DNA from: Burkholderiaceae bacterium
GTDB taxonomy: Bacteria; Pseudomonadota; Gammaproteobacteria; Burkholderiales; Burkholderiaceae_C
Reading direction: 5' to 3'
Assembly: GCA_017999135.1 (NCBI GenBank)
Contig: JAGOBT010000191.1
Span: 1 to 6,519 of the forward strand
Length of the DNA: 6,519 bases
Below the pieces are notes generated by a model, which saw only the letters and a program-made list of their open reading frames with translations, was not told where the DNA came from and ran no database searches. Positions 5,639 to 6,519 of the stretch are shown here, in pieces (position 1 is the stretch's first letter; each line of letters starts with the position of its first letter). Position numbers and translations under genes: made by a program.

Positions 5639-6519
5639 TCAGGCCAGCGCGGGGTAATCGGTATAGCCCGCCTCACCACCGCCATAGAGCGTGGCCATGT
5701 TCAGCGCATTCCAGGTAGATCCCTCGCGCAAACGCCGGCCCAGGTCGGGGTTGGCGATGAAGGGCTTGCCAAAGGCCACCAGGTCGGCGGCGCCGGCCTG
5801 CACCACATCGAGCGCCATGGCGCGGTCGTAGCCGTTGTTCACCATCCAGGCGCCGGGGAACAGCGCGCGTAGCGGGGCGTAGTCGAGCGCCTGCACACCC
5901 TGGTCGGTCAAGTCGCGCGGGCCACCGGTGGCGCCTTCCACCACATGGCAGTAGGCCAGGCCCAGAGGCGCCAATTGAGCCAGCACGTGGGTGTAAAGCG
6001 CCTGAGCATTGCTGTCCTGTCCGATGTCGTTGGCCGGGCTGATGGGTGAAATGCGGATGCCGGTGCGGTCACCGCCGATCTCGGCCGTGACCGCGCGCGC
6101 CACCTCCATCAGGAAGCGCGTGCGGTTGGCGATAGAGCCACCATACTCGTCGCTGCGGTCGTTGGCCGAATCCTTCAGGAACTGCTCGATCAGGTAGCCG
6201 TTGGCAGCGTGGATCTCCACGCCGTCAAAGCCTGCGGCCATGGCATTGCGCGCCGCGCGGCGGTAGTCGTACCCGATGCTCTTGATCTCGTCGATGCTCA
6301 GCGCGCGCGGCGTGGACACCGGCGCGAAGCCACCGGCAATGTAGGTCTTGCTCTTGGCGGGCTTGGCGGTGGACGACACCGGTGCCGCGCCCTCTGGCAA
6401 CAGCGAGCTGTGCGAGATGCGGCCCACATGCCAGAGCTGGATGACGATGCGCCCGCCCTCGGCATGCACCGCTTCGGTGACCCGCTTCCAGCCCGCCACC
6501 TGCGCGTCGCTGTAGATGC
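5639..6519 (-). CDS. Old Yellow Enzyme family alkene reductase (NemA-like), 5' end missing
   Basis: The visible 292 C-terminal residues belong to an FMN- and NAD(P)H-dependent ene-reductase that reduces activated C=C bonds (enones, maleimides, nitro compounds). The frame is open to the window edge, with IYSDAQ before VAGWKRV, so the true start lies to the right; a GTG at 6499 is internal. Hallmarks in fragment numbering are QLWHVGRISH (27-36), the substrate-binding pair HxxN (H103, N106) in EIHAANGYLIEQF, the YGGS loop (125-128, after RSDE), NNGYD (227-231) and the FMN phosphate-binding VAFGKPFIANPDL (247-259). The end GYTDYPAL is typical. Full-length relatives are about 360 aa, so about 70 residues are missing. 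HxxN marks the branch that differs from the HxxH type of E. coli NemA. It converges with the MOSC gene across 3 bp, with no visible terminator. Confidence 0.94.
   Translation of the reverse strand, partial: IYSDAQVAGWKRVTEAVHAEGGRIVIQLWHVGRISHSSLLPEGAAPVSSTAKPAKSKTYIAGGFAPVSTPRALSIDEIKSIGYDYRRAARNAMAAGFDGVEIHAANGYLIEQFLKDSANDRSDEYGGSIANRTRFLMEVARAVTAEIGGDRTGIRISPISPANDIGQDSNAQALYTHVLAQLAPLGLAYCHVVEGATGGPRDLTDQGVQALDYAPLRALFPGAWMVNNGYDRAMALDVVQAGAADLVAFGKPFIANPDLGRRLREGSTWNALNMATLYGGGEAGYTDYPALA

Overview
The window is about 6.5 kb of very GC-rich, gene-dense DNA. Codon use, FeoA/FeoB type and overall style suggest a betaproteobacterium of the order Burkholderiales, possibly Comamonadaceae (Acidovorax/Hydrogenophaga-like). 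This is an inference from style and protein resemblance, not from a search. No tRNA, rRNA, CRISPR array, insertion sequence or phage gene is visible. Nearly every base is coding; the only gap approaching 100 bases is the divergent promoter region at 3168-3267.

Left block (1-2263, + strand): a ferrous-iron uptake operon. It holds the 3' end of feoA, a complete but short feoB (628 aa, GTG start), and, two bases after the feoB stop, an 80-aa single-span membrane protein with a CxCxxC motif. That small protein occupies the position of the known FeoB-associated cysteine-rich proteins. The last codons of feoB contain a run of nine G that forms an in-frame G_GGG_GGG slippery heptamer. A -1 slip there would bypass the feoB stop and fuse FeoB to the cysteine-rich protein.

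Middle block (2280-5635): an AraC-family regulator on the - strand, convergent with the feo operon and divergent from a + strand set of three genes. These are a 131-aa four-span membrane protein, a cytochrome P450 coupled to it by an ATGA overlap, and a YiiM-like MOSC-domain (molybdenum cofactor) protein whose start lies inside the P450 reading frame. The layout suggests the AraC protein controls the P450 unit, but no substrate can be read from the sequence. No ferredoxin or reductase partner for the P450 is in the window.

Right end (5639-6519, - strand): the C-terminal 292 residues of an Old Yellow Enzyme family alkene reductase (NemA-like), convergent with the MOSC gene across 3 bp. Its 5' end lies outside the window.

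Three starts (the AraC gene, the small membrane protein gene and the MOSC gene) each have a -10-like hexamer exactly 7 nt before the ATG. Two of them have no visible Shine-Dalgarno sequence, which suggests leaderless transcripts. I see no wholly new system; the most interesting points are the feoB slippery run, the cysteine-rich partner, the leaderless-type starts and the uncharacterised AraC / 4-TM / P450 / MOSC cassette.
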